Assembly (NCBI RefSeq): GCF_963422355.1
Contig: NC_085095.1
Coordinates: forward strand, 6,065,327 to 6,129,326
DNA length: 64,000 nucleotides
From: Corticium candelabrum
Lineage: Eukaryota; Porifera; Homoscleromorpha; Homosclerophorida; Plakinidae
Direction: 5' to 3'
Part shown: positions 29,501 through 60,476 of the stretch, one piece after another
Layout: each line of letters starts with the position of its first letter
How positions within the stretch are numbered: the first letter of the stretch is position 1
The notes under the pieces: generated by a model
The model's database searches: none
Seen by the model: the letters and a program-made list of their open reading frames with translations, nothing else
What the model was told of the DNA's origin: nothing
Program-made: the position numbers and the translations under genes

Positions 29501-31993
29501 ACTTCTTTCAGCAGGACAACTAACAGTTCAGCAACTTACAAAATTGGTATCAATGATAAATATGAATACCATTACCAAGGTAGGCAGGTACAAGTATCAC
29601 TCACTACTTTGCACTATTTGATATTAAAATGATTTTGTTAGGATGATGGAACTGTTTTGGCTTGCCATGTTGAACATTTCTTGTGTAAGGGGGAATTGTC
29701 ATTGACTTCATCTCAAGAATATTTGACTGTTCTTCTCAGTCTTTTGCATTGCAGTGGTTTGAATGGATATCATCAAAATGAACCACTCTTTCGTATAGAC
29801 AAGTGGGCTAATGGAAGTCGCACACATCGTTTATTGCTGGGAATGCAGCAAAGTAATGTGACATTTACATTGAATGAATTGCATTACTTGCTTGAATACA
29901 TTCTCTATGCATGTAACATCACTGTTGCTTATTATGTTTTGAACTTGCTTCATGGTGGAGACATCCCACTGTTTTGTGAGTCAAGCTCTCCTGTTTCACT
30001 CAATTACTATACAAAATGGGTTGCTCTTCTGACAATAGAAATGGTTGAAGAAATAGCAAACTCGAGAGCACAAAGCAAGTCTGCACGTGTGACACTATTT
30101 GATGATTCAGATGGTAGATATGTTGTTCACATTCAAACACCCAAATTTGTTGTTAATAATGGAGACGCACTGCTATTGACGCCCTTGTCTGGCTTTGCTA
30201 CCGAGTACTATGTGATGCAAGTAACTGAACCAGGTGATCGTATGGTCACTGTGAAACAGCTATGGCCATCACATAATGAGGCAACCACTTCAGCCGCTGG
30301 AGAATGGACAGCTTGCTGTCAAGCTGGTACAATTACTTACAATAGAGAGCTTGAAGCTCTCGGTGCAGTCTTTTCCTATAATCTCGAGACAAGAATTCCT
30401 TCTCCGGTGTTTTCTTCAGTTTTATATCCAACTTTACCATTTGTGGAGGCTGGAACAGAAGACAAGAGTCCTAGCATACCAGTAAATGAAGCCGCAATAG
30501 AACAACCATCCGCTACACATTTACCAGATATCACCAAGATGAAAATTGAAGAACCTGATTGTGCAAGTACAGTTCAAATGCAAAAGTTCAAGTTTGACAT
30601 CTTCACATCCAAGAATCCAGTACTTGTCACTCTTATTCAAGGTCCTCCTGGAACGGGTAAAACGCAAACTTCGGCACGTATTGTGTCTCACTGGTACAGT
30701 AATAGCAAAGAACCAATTCTGCTTACTGCTGAGACAAACGAAGGTGTAGATAACCTTATAGAAAAGGTTCTGCAATTGGGCACCATAGACAAGGAACATA
30801 TACTGCGACTCGGTAGAGATGAGAAGATCAAAGACAGATCATACGAATATTCATTTGAAAGTAAGTATGAGAAGAGGTGTACACAAAAGAAAGGATTTGA
30901 CACAGATTTGGCGAAAAAGATTATCAACGGTGCATGTGTTGTATGCACCACGTGCATTGGAGCTGGAGTGTCTCTCCTCAAAGACAGAAGGTTTACACGA
31001 GTGTTGATAGATGAAGCTTGTCAAGCTACAGAACCTGCAGCTCTTGTCCCAATGATGTATGGTTGTACAGAGCTGGTGCTAGTTGGTGACGACAAGCAGT
31101 TACCACCACTTGTGAAAAGTGAGAGGGCCGGAGATCTTGGAGTAAGTCTGTTTAAGCGGCTGTCCAATTCGGGAGTTCCTGTGTATTTGCTGGACACTCA
31201 GTACCGGATGCATCCCGATATTGCCAAATATCCCTCACAGCATTTCTATGCAGGGCAATTAAAAAATGGTGTCACTGAGAGTGAACGGCAAATTCCTAGA
31301 GGTTTTGTTTGGCCTCGTCGTGGGAGCCCTCTGGCATTTGTTCACATCAAAGGCAACGAGATGTCCATTGGATCTTCCAAGACAAATGAAGAAGAAGCAG
31401 CAGAAGTGTGCAAAATAGTTCAATCTCTCCTCGAAGCTGATGATGTCCAACCAGCTGAAATCGGAATCATCACACCGTATAAAGCTCAAGAAACTTGTAT
31501 TAATAATGGATTGTCTCGTATTGCCCAGTGCTCTAGTGTGTTTGTCAAGACAGTGGATGGTTTTCAAGGTCAAGAAAGGGATGTCATAATCTTTTCAGCT
31601 GTTCGTTCAAACGATCATGGAAACATCGGCTTTCTAGAAGACAAGTCAAGGTTTAATGTTGCACTAACTAGAGCTCGACGAGGTCTCATTGTCATAGGCA
31701 ACAGCGAGACTCTATCAAACCACAGACAAGACGACAGCAATGAGTGGGAAAAATGGATTAATTGGATGAAAGAGAAAGGATTCTGGACCAACAAAACATA
31801 CACACAAATGACAAGCCAAAGTGGTCACTTCTCAACTCAGCACTCTGGAAGACCATACAGAAACGAATTCAGAAGAGGACATCCAGTGTCTAGTGAGCAG
31901 AGTAGATCTCGAGAAGGACGCTCAGGTAGCTCAAGCTCATACAGAGGATCTAGAGGACGCAGTGGCAGGAGGTCGTGGGGAAGTGGAAAGTAA
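26586..31993 (+). CDS. RNA-dependent RNA polymerase fused to UPF1-type SF1 helicase
   Basis: Exon 26586-29579 (998 codons) joins exon 29642-31993 (783 codons and stop) across a 62-bp GT-AG intron in phase 0, giving about 1,781 residues. The first part is a cellular QDE-1/RDR-type RdRP: its catalytic loop is SGGDLDGDKFF, with DLDGD at residues 501-505, flanked by VVETKVIVGRSPSHHPGDLR-like and FLQKSHRGSIRGYDP-like family blocks. The second part has all SF1B motifs: GPPGTGKT (about 1332), DEACQ (about 1455), GDDKQLPP, QYRMHP, VDGFQGQERDVII and VALTRARRG. The C-terminus is an RG/RS-rich tail. Cellular RdRPs make second-strand RNA in silencing, and related helicases (fission yeast Hrr1, nematode ZNFX-1) act with them. 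A 57-nt in-frame intron may remove 26593-26649. Unspliced read-through would stop after 1,011 codons and yield RdRP alone. Confidence 0.88.
29580..29641 (+). other. 62-bp intron joining RdRP and helicase frames
   Basis: The donor is AAG|GTAGGC and the acceptor is TTGTTAG|GATGAT. The upstream exon length (2,994 nt) and the downstream frame both fit phase 0. Intron size matches others in the window. Retention adds 13 codons and a stop. Confidence 0.85.
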
Positions 31994-32424
31994 CACTGAC
32001 TAAAATGACATACTTTGTATGAGATAGCTATAGCTGTGATTGCTGTTTGTACCAACCATGTGTCATTCATCAAATCAAATCAAATCATAGTTTCTGCTGG
32101 CATTTTAGTGCATTTATCAGTTAGTGTACAATCTAATTATGTATGCTACAATGGCTGCCTGCTATTTTGATGCTATATGTACAACAAATTATTATTATTA
32201 ATCAAATCTTGAGACTAAAAGCACTGGAGATCACGACATAATTAGCTTCTACTACTTATTAGCTAAGAAATCGTGCAGAATGACATGTGATACGTACCTC
32301 GCTAGTGATTTCTTGACCATTCGACGCATACTGCGTATTATTGCCAGTCAAGTCGAGTCTGGTCACATCGAGTGGCCAGGCGTTACGCTGAGCGCAACTT
32401 AACGCGCGTTAGTGATACAACACT
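31994..32424. other. Spacer between RdRP-helicase and SENP genes
   Basis: 431 bp holding the 3' UTR of one gene and the promoter of the next, both on the plus strand. An AATCA pentamer is repeated a few times at about 32070-32090. The last 100 bp are richer in CpG (GCGCAACTTAACGCGCGTTA). Confidence 0.5.
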
Positions 32425-48223
<15,799 letters not shown>

Positions 48224-49277
48224 TGTGAATATTTTTGATGCATTGGAAAACAGTTTTGCGACTGCATGCATGAAATGAAGATGAGTTTAGTTGTAGTCTT
48301 TGTACACAGCTTATATTGTCTCACACAGTTATACTCACTGCATTTATTCAATGACCAGATTTCTAAGTTTGACATTTCAAAATCACAATCCTGGATGCTT
48401 AGTACAATAGTTGTATGCAAACAAGTTATAATTAGTGAGGTTAAATAGTGTAAACAGTTTGAAATATACAATGTATGTGTAATTTACGCATACAGTTATC
48501 AGGCCTTTACGTGGACATACAATAGCAAAATGATTGTATATTAGTTTTAGAGGGTATCATCCTAGATTAGACTCTCCGCTTAGGTGGAAGTTTCAATATA
48601 ATCTGTATCTCTATCTTTAAAAAGGAAAGTGCATGGGCGCAGCCATTTTGAATCTTTGTTCCCCCTGTACCGCCGCTCCTTTTCGCTCCTCCTCTAGCAA
48701 GCGACCTCCTCTAGCAAGCGACCTTCTCTACTTTCGAAGAGCGACTGGTGTCCTTCGTGTTATTTATAGCGTAAGGAACATTAATTGAAATTTGAAATAT
48801 TGAACGTAAACAAATGCGACTGTTGGTACTGAGAATGTGACGAACACGGGTGTGTACAAGATGCAAATATGTCATGAGACAAGGTCACGTGGACGTCGAC
48901 ACTAGACACCACATGCCAAGACATGTCTAATTTTAAAAACAGCTAAAAATTAGTTTACTACAGTATACGCGTGTCTCTAGTCATTCGTGCGTTATTGCAA
49001 CACTTAATTGGCAGCATCCGCTCTTGGCAATGAATGCATGAGCAGTAGTTGTGGCTAGTCGTTGAGTCGGTGGTCTACGCCGGCGTTACTGTACCCTCAC
49101 ATCTCGGATAAAAATAATTGGTTTTATTGAAAGTGCGTTGCAGCTAACGCCCATTAATAATAATTAATTAGCGCGCGCGATTTGTGCGGTCGGTGTCTGC
49201 AAAGCAGGAAACCTTGTCTGCACTCTTTCAACTTGGACGTCGTTGCAAGACTAAATATTTACTCTAGGTGAAGCAAC
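48224..49277. other. Intergenic region, SENP to first PPGY gene
   Basis: Contains the SENP 3' UTR and the promoter of the next gene. A tandem duplication of TCCTCTAGCAAGCGACC lies at about 48690-48723. GTCACGTGGAC at about 48886 includes a CACGTG site. No further gene seen. Confidence 0.5.
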
Positions 49278-51039
49278 ATGTCGTATCCACCACCACAGCA
49301 AGACAAGCCGCCAGCTTACGGAATCGACGCTTCACAGCAACAGCAACAAGGATACCCACCACAGGGCTATCCACCGCAGGGCTATCCACCACAGGGCTAT
49401 CCACCGCAAGGCTATCCACCGCAAGGCTATCCACCGCAGGGCTACCCGCCACAACAGCCATACTATCCACCGCCGCCGCCGGCGCAAGCACAACAGCAAC
49501 AGTCGACGGTAGGCCGTTGACCACGCCCTTCCAAGCGACCGTTGCTGCATGTTGATGTTCTCTCTTCTTAGAACGTTGTCGTTGTCGGCGCCCCGGCAGC
49601 AGCTCAGCATACTACTACTGTTGTGCAGAGGTACGTTCATGTTTGTGATTTAGCATCGTCTAGAAGGAGTTCGCAGGTTGCATGCATGGTAGGCGTGTCT
49701 AGAGAAGCCGCTTCATGCAGCAAGTGCAAACTGTTGCAAACTGTTGTACATTCCCGTTGCTATTTTTCGACTGCGCGTATGTTTGCGTGATTGCAAAGGG
49801 TTTAGTAGTTTCGTCCGTTCACGCATTCCATACCCCCTGGGGATAATGACGCATCTCACAAGAAGACGGCAGGGTCATATTGCTAAAAGTGTAACACCTT
49901 GTAGTTCAACTGAAATTTTTAGTAATTTACTAGCGGGGGTGCCCAAGCTTGAACTGGTTGGCGTTGCATTTGCAGCGCCAAATACTTACTTGGTGCTGCG
50001 CATACTTTGACTCAAGGACACGCCCACGCATACTAGTTGGACAATGTATGTATGTACCATGTATACATATGTAGTATGTGATATGATTGGTACATTATGT
50101 AAATATGAATGCATCTCATAACCAGACTGAGAGTCACCAGACCTACTTTTGCTTGGGCAATAGTACAAGTCAATCGTTCTTCGCTCTGACATACTGGTAT
50201 ACCTATACACTATGCATGATTGGCAATGGACATTAGGTGCTGTTCTATAGTGCTGCAAAAATTGGCTTGGCGCTATATGCAGTGCCATAGCACCAGATAG
50301 ACCCAGAGATTGCTTCAATAACAGGAGGGTTTGAATAGCAAAGAATAGACTGTCATCGATCATGGCCGTATTGCATGCTGTGGGTAATCTGTGTGGCTCT
50401 GTGGGTGACTAAAAACTTGTAGTCTCACGTAGCCAAACCACTCCTCTCTTGCTATAGAGACTGCTTTCAACTGTTTTACAAATAACGAGAGAGGATCCAG
50501 AGTGGTCTGGCTACTTGAGGGTATTGGTAGGTTATGTTCTGTGGAAGGCATCCACGTGTGTAGGAATTACCATAATCATTTACGAGTTTTACGGGCTGCA
50601 TATTAATGGTTATTATGGAAAATTGCCTGTATGGCTATAGAAGCAGCTGTTTAGCAATAGAGTGTCCAAGTGTTGCCATAGTCATATATTACCAAACAAA
50701 AATTTTGTGATCAAATTATGTTAGAAATGTCAATCTAACTATTGATAACCGAGTCATTGAAGTTTGTTTGAGAATTTGTCATATCAATAAATAGGATACA
50801 CCCAATTAGAGTACTAAACTATTAGCCAATTGACACTCTTGTATATTATGATACTGTTATAACTACATGTTTTGTTGTAGTCGTCGTGGAACTAACCATG
50901 GTTTGCATTGCTTGATCACATTTTTGTTCTGGCCCTGGATTATTGTCTGGATCATCTTTGTAAGACACAAATTAGCGTTTAATTAAAGTCACTGTATCTG
51001 ATTAATATACTATTTCAGTGTATTCTTGAGGGTGTTTGA
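49278..51039 (+). CDS. Small PPGY-repeat protein with C-terminal membrane anchor, copy 1
   Basis: Exons 49278-49508, 49572-49630, 50881-50959 and 51019-51039 splice with matching phases into 129 residues. The N-terminus MSYPPPQQDKPPAYG has a PPxY motif that could bind WW domains. Residues about 25-60 are seven to eight tandem GYPPQ units encoded by nearly identical 15-bp repeats. Exon 2 encodes NVVVVGAPAAAQHTTTVV. Exons 3-4 encode TNHGLHCLITFLFWPWIIVW, then IIFCILEGV, a single very hydrophobic segment at the extreme C-terminus. The layout resembles tail-anchored, Pro-rich proteins such as BRI3, with which the PPAY and VVVVG parts share local likeness, but I would not name it. The gene lies just upstream of a paralogue. 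Confidence 0.8.
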
Positions 51040-51580
51040 GAATGAGAAGATGGTGGGACCGTCGGTCACGTATGTTTTTGACACAGATACTCATTGTACT
51101 GTACTTGTTCTAGACTTCTATTCGTTGTTTGATGCAGTACTTTAACGTTTGTGACATTTTCGTATCGATTTATGTTGAAATCTATCGGTTATAAGATGCA
51201 TCTAAGTAGTACACAGTAGGTATAGGGTACAGTACCCAGAGATATCAGTTAGCGCTCTGGAGGCTCGGTTCCCCCACTGCTTCTGCACGTGATGGGTGGA
51301 GAGTCTAGTTTCTTCTCTCCTCCTACTCTCTTACTTGCAAAACGTAGAATTAATCTCTAGACACCGTGCAGGCCCTGGGTACAAGGCTAGAGCCACAACC
51401 TTCCGAAAACATGCGTGCGCGAGCGTAGATATTAATTATACAGTTCAACGATTCGCTCTGTTGGCAGTTTTGGTTGCGTGGTAACTACATCCGGGTTATC
51501 GTCACAGACGAGGTTACTTAGTACGGTGTACATTTCCTTTCTCATCGAACGGTCCCGCTCTCATTTTTCGGTGAGACGAG
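51040..51580. other. Spacer between the paired PPGY genes
   Basis: 541 bp that must hold the 3' end of copy 1 and the promoter of copy 2. No open frame or repeat of note. Confidence 0.5.
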
Positions 51581-56796
<5,216 letters not shown>

Positions 56797-57380
56797 TCAC
56801 GAAGATCTGTACAAGACAGTAGACGTGTATGTATATATATATACCTTCTCTATTCTCAGTAATCTACTAGCTAGGCTACCTGTAGCTATCGAACAGTCAG
56901 ACTGGTCTGTACGTTCTCTAGAATGGGAAGCTATAGTCTCCAATGTTGCTGAATCGTCACCTAGATTGAAGAATAGTGATATCGGTGTTGAGAATAGTGC
57001 ATCGATCGAAGTGCTGTGGCCGGACTTACCAATCGCAGTAGGCTCCCGTACAGAAGTGGACAATGGCTGACAGCTGAAAAAGCGTAAGCTTTGACTGTTA
57101 TTCGTGAATTGATACAGAAGTACCAAGCAAGCTAACCTGCAGTTGAGTACGCGCCTCAAAAGAAATTCGGCAAGCGAGTTGAAACTGGGCAAGTATGGCG
57201 ATCTCTCAAAGCGAGGAGTCTGTCGTAAGTAGATCGTTCCAGTCTTAATATTTTGTATTCTGCGTCTAGTTGTATTTTCCGACAACCAGCCCCTCGTCTT
57301 GCACCTCCGTGCTTCCCTGCGCTACGCTGGCTTCTTGCGGATGTCGTCGACATTACAATAGACGTTATACTTCCGGTCAC
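56797..57380 (-). CDS. Doubtful small gene with GARRGAGRK-like basic motif
   Basis: Frame 57380-57156 reads MTGSITSIVMSTTSARSQRS, then AGKHGGARRGAGCRK, then LRLERSTYDRLLALRDRH before stopping. The overlapping frame 57285-56797 supplies SFNSLAEFLLRRVLN immediately downstream. Read across a one- or two-base shift these resemble a short helical DNA-binding-like unit, with a GARRGAGRK leader, a xSxxxYxRLLALR helix and a xFxxxAxFLL helix. The shift may be a base error, a tiny intron or true decay. I do not recognise a named family. Confidence 0.35.
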
Positions 57381-57820
57381 GTGCAGGATTTATCCGAAGC
57401 TCATACATGCATAAACACGAATGCGAAAACAGATAAATTTAGCTTTTTAACCTCTAACTGCTATATTTAAAGCGTTCCGTCTTTGCAGAGTCTACAAAGA
57501 TAGTGTTGAATTTGCTACGGCTACTCAAACTGTGAACTGCAAAGCGTTCGCATCTTCATTTTTTGTGAGAATACAGAAAATGTACTACCTTATTGTAATA
57601 TTTAAGCTTTGTCTTGTAAAGGTTGCTTATTTCGATGAACTTGAAAAATGTATACAAAATTCAAGATGGATTCCGAGGCGTTCTCCTCGCGCAACATCTG
57701 GACTGTGCCCCTCTAATGGAATAGGTTGTGCTTTCGCACTTCTAAAACTTATAACCAAACTAGAATTTTAAAACTTTTTTCTGAAAAAATAAATACCTGT
57801 AGATGTAGAGATTGTATAAA

Positions 57821-57961
57821 AAGTAATAGAAACAAGATTTATATAATATGAACCAAAGCCAGACATCATTATTGAATCCTTCCAACCCCCACATTTCCTA
57901 CATTTTATAATAATGATGTCTGGCTTTGGTTCATATTATATAAATCTTGTTCCTATTACTT
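57821..57961. repeat. Near-perfect 53-bp-arm palindrome
   Basis: Arm 57821-57873 and arm 57909-57961 are complementary at 52 of 53 positions around a 35-bp loop. The arm includes AACCAAAGCCAGACATCATT. It could form a long stem as RNA or a cruciform as DNA. It may be the whole of a foldback MITE. Confidence 0.95.
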
Positions 57962-58012
57962 CTAAACAATTCCTACATTTATTTCTTTTTTTTTTGAGTC
58001 GAAACTGAGGAG

Positions 58013-58245
58013 GGACTGGCTGTACGAGACTATCGCAAGCCAGGCTCTTCCGCGGAGTAGCTGAGCTAAACGCGCGTGAATCACACGAGGATCTAGAAGA
58101 AGGAGCTTTTGCTGTTCTCGCGCGCGCTGGAGCAATTCTGGCAAAAGCTCCTCCTTTTAGCGTGCGTGACTGCGCGGCGCGAACATGCCTGGCTTGCGAG
58201 GCTACATGTCTCCTAAAAAGGGGAGGGACTGGCTGCGCGAGACGA
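58013..58245. repeat. Nested inverted repeat, possible foldback element
   Basis: GCAAGCCAGGC at about 58034 is complemented by GCCTGGCTTGC at about 58189. Inside, AGGAGCTTTTGC at about 58099 is complemented by GCAAAAGCTCCT at about 58141. In addition GGGACTGGCTG occurs directly repeated at about 58012 and 58224. The interior is rich in CGCG. Confidence 0.6.
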
Positions 58246-58697
58246 TTGAGTATTCTGGTTCATGAATAGCAAGATATGGATGGTGGCGCATTGGGCAAGA
58301 AAAGAAGGACCTACACTATGCATACAGCGAAACATCCGATCGTAACATGTACAGATAGGCTAGACTGGTTGCAAGTAACTCAAGCGCAGATAATTATACA
58401 GTGCAGTTATTCTCTTGACTAAAAGTTAGCTAATTCAATTCGGTGCAATACAGCTCTAGTCTCTTTACTACCAACTTTGTATAAGTTAATTAGCTAATTT
58501 TTTAACAAATAATACAGTTTGTAACTCAAGTGCAATACAGTTGACTACCAACTCTGCTGCTAATTTTTCAACAAATAATATATCGTTTGTACTTCCGGTC
58601 CGAAGCAGTTTTATTATTAATCAGTCACGTGACAACTAAGTGTCGTCATGATGCCAACAACAATAAAGATCTAGACGTGTGATATAATGCCGGGCCG

Positions 58698-60476
58698 ATG
58701 GCGAGCAGCTTCGTATTCCGCTCCGACACCTCGTGTCCAGAGCTAGTGAGAGAGGTCTTTCTGTCGCGCGGCTTCCGCGAATTCGAAGAGAAAGAGGACG
58801 ACGACCTGACAGGCTGGAACATTTTCTGGCGCTCGTCTCACTTCTGTTTACGCTATCACCACGAATTACGTCCCTACCAGCGTCTCACCCATTTCCCCAA
58901 GTCGAGCACAATAACGCGCAAGGACGGCCTTCTTCGCTCTCTACGGCGCATGCAGGCAGTATACGGTCGCACCGTCTATGACTATTTCCCGGATGGCTAC
59001 ATACTACCCAACGACTACACGAAATTCGTCGAGGCCTGTCGTCGTCACTCATCGCGGCTATGGATCTGTAAGCCCGCCGACCTGTCGCGTGGGCGTGGCA
59101 TCTCGTTGCTACGCGACATGAATGAATTGACCTATGACGGTCCGTCTGTGGTGCAGAGATACATTTGTGACCCTCTGCTCGTCTCTGGTTACAAATTCGA
59201 TCTTCGTCTCTATGTTGCTGTCGTCTCCTTTCAGCCGCTTACCATTTATATCCACGAGGAGGGTCTGGCTCGATTCGCTACCGAAAAGTTTAATCTCTCA
59301 TCACTGCACAATGTGTATTCCCATCTTACGAATACATCGATTAATAAGTATTCGCCGACTTACGCACAGGGAAAGGAGGGTATCGGATGCGGCTGCAAGT
59401 GGACGCTTGGCCAGCTTCGGTCCTATTTAGCCGGACTAGAACGCGACGAACCGCTTCTCTGGCAGAGAATTACTCGTATCGTCATGTTGACGTTGTTGGC
59501 TCAGATGCCTCTTGTGCCGTTGGTTCATAATTGTGTTGAACTGTACGGGTTCGACGTTCTCATCGATGAGCAAATGAAGCCGTGGTTATTGGAGGTTAAC
59601 TTTTCGCCGGCTCTACACTGTGATTGTCGAGTCGATGTGATGGTGAAGAAACCGTTACTTAATGATCTCATCGATTTGTTGGGGTTGAGGAATGTGGACA
59701 AGATACCGCTCGGTGTGGGATCAAAAGCGAAAACACGAACAACGTCGTCTGTCGTTTCACGGTCGCAGAATGTAAGCAGGATGACGTCTGCTAGAAAAAA
59801 GTCACAATCTTTACCGTCTCGTCAGTTGGGCAATTTTTGTTCACGCCCAAAGACTCAGACGCAGAGAAGGCACTGGACAGATGTTCAAGAAACAGGCAGA
59901 GTCGCATCGAGCAAACGGCGATTACTCACCGCGTGTCTGTCGTCGACACTTCGATTCAGTTTACACCCTAGCCGAACAACGAGACGTACATCGGGGACTA
60001 CCAGAGCACACGCTCACTCAGCAAGACATCCTCATGTCGTTCAGAGTACAAACCATTCTGTACCTCATTTGGGGACAACAGAATGTGATGAGACGTCTGT
60101 GGGTATTTCTTCATTCGAAGACAGATCGAACAAGTCTAGTTTCTCACAGCCAAATCCGAGTCATGTGACCTATAATAATACCGACGATTTGTCGACAACA
60201 CCATTCTTATATGGAACTACAAGTGACATAAACCGATTTCCAGACGGATGCACGAACACCGTGTATGGAGACGGATTACCCAAAACCCGATTTCACGGTG
60301 TGAACGAAACAAGAAAACTGCCGTCGCGAGTCGGTGGCTTTGTCCTCGTCTTTCCATTCAACGAAGCTACGAGGAGAGCATCGTGTGCAACGACGTTGGA
60401 CATTCGAGTTATTACTCAGGAAATTCAGAAAGAGGTGAAACAAGGATCGACACGGTGGGCTCCATTATTACTCTAA
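58698..60476 (+). CDS. TTLL2: Tubulin tyrosine ligase-like protein, TTLL2-type
   Basis: A single exon of 592 codons. The TTL domain spans about residues 5-335. FVFRSDTSCPELVREVFLSR and WNIFWRSSHFC open it. MQAVYGRTVYDYFPDGYILP and NDYTKFVEACRR follow. ICKPADLSRGRGISLL is the ATP-grasp nucleotide loop, YKFDLRLYVAVVSFQPLTIY is a core strand, SHLTNTSINKYS and GCGCKWTL come next, and DVLIDEQMKPWLLEVNFSPA is the Mg-binding end. The order and residues match human TTLL2 closely. TTLL2 is regarded as a polyglutamylase of tubulin in cilia and sperm flagella. The last 250 residues are Ser/Thr/Arg-rich and not conserved. An upstream ATG at 58687 opens a 19-codon frame that overlaps the start out of frame. 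Lack of introns contrasts with the neighbours. Confidence 0.9.
   Translation: MASSFVFRSDTSCPELVREVFLSRGFREFEEKEDDDLTGWNIFWRSSHFCLRYHHELRPYQRLTHFPKSSTITRKDGLLRSLRRMQAVYGRTVYDYFPDGYILPNDYTKFVEACRRHSSRLWICKPADLSRGRGISLLRDMNELTYDGPSVVQRYICDPLLVSGYKFDLRLYVAVVSFQPLTIYIHEEGLARFATEKFNLSSLHNVYSHLTNTSINKYSPTYAQGKEGIGCGCKWTLGQLRSYLAGLERDEPLLWQRITRIVMLTLLAQMPLVPLVHNCVELYGFDVLIDEQMKPWLLEVNFSPALHCDCRVDVMVKKPLLNDLIDLLGLRNVDKIPLGVGSKAKTRTTSSVVSRSQNVSRMTSARKKSQSLPSRQLGNFCSRPKTQTQRRHWTDVQETGRVASSKRRLLTACLSSTLRFSLHPSRTTRRTSGTTRAHAHSARHPHVVQSTNHSVPHLGTTECDETSVGISSFEDRSNKSSFSQPNPSHVTYNNTDDLSTTPFLYGTTSDINRFPDGCTNTVYGDGLPKTRFHGVNETRKLPSRVGGFVLVFPFNEATRRASCATTLDIRVITQEIQKEVKQGSTRWAPLLL

Larger units (their letters stand above)
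57381..58697. other. Intergenic region with two foldback structures and TTLL2 promoter
   Basis: Holds the palindrome at 57821-57961 and the foldback at 58013-58245. Next to TTLL2 lies AATCAGTCACGTGACAACTA (about 58618), with a CACGTG core. Other frames here have no family features. Confidence 0.5.

Noticed and set aside
26586-29621. Viral origin for the RdRP
   Set aside because: The DLDGD loop and flanking blocks are those of the cellular QDE-1/RDR family, not the GDD palm of RNA viruses, and the gene has a spliceosomal intron.
49338-49455. CRISPR-like array of short direct repeats
   Set aside because: The 15-bp units are contiguous with no spacers and lie in frame as GYPPQ codons.
57962-58144. 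60-codon minus frame with LLLLDPRVIHARLAQLLRGR
   Set aside because: It lies wholly inside the foldback structure at 58013-58245 and has no further support.
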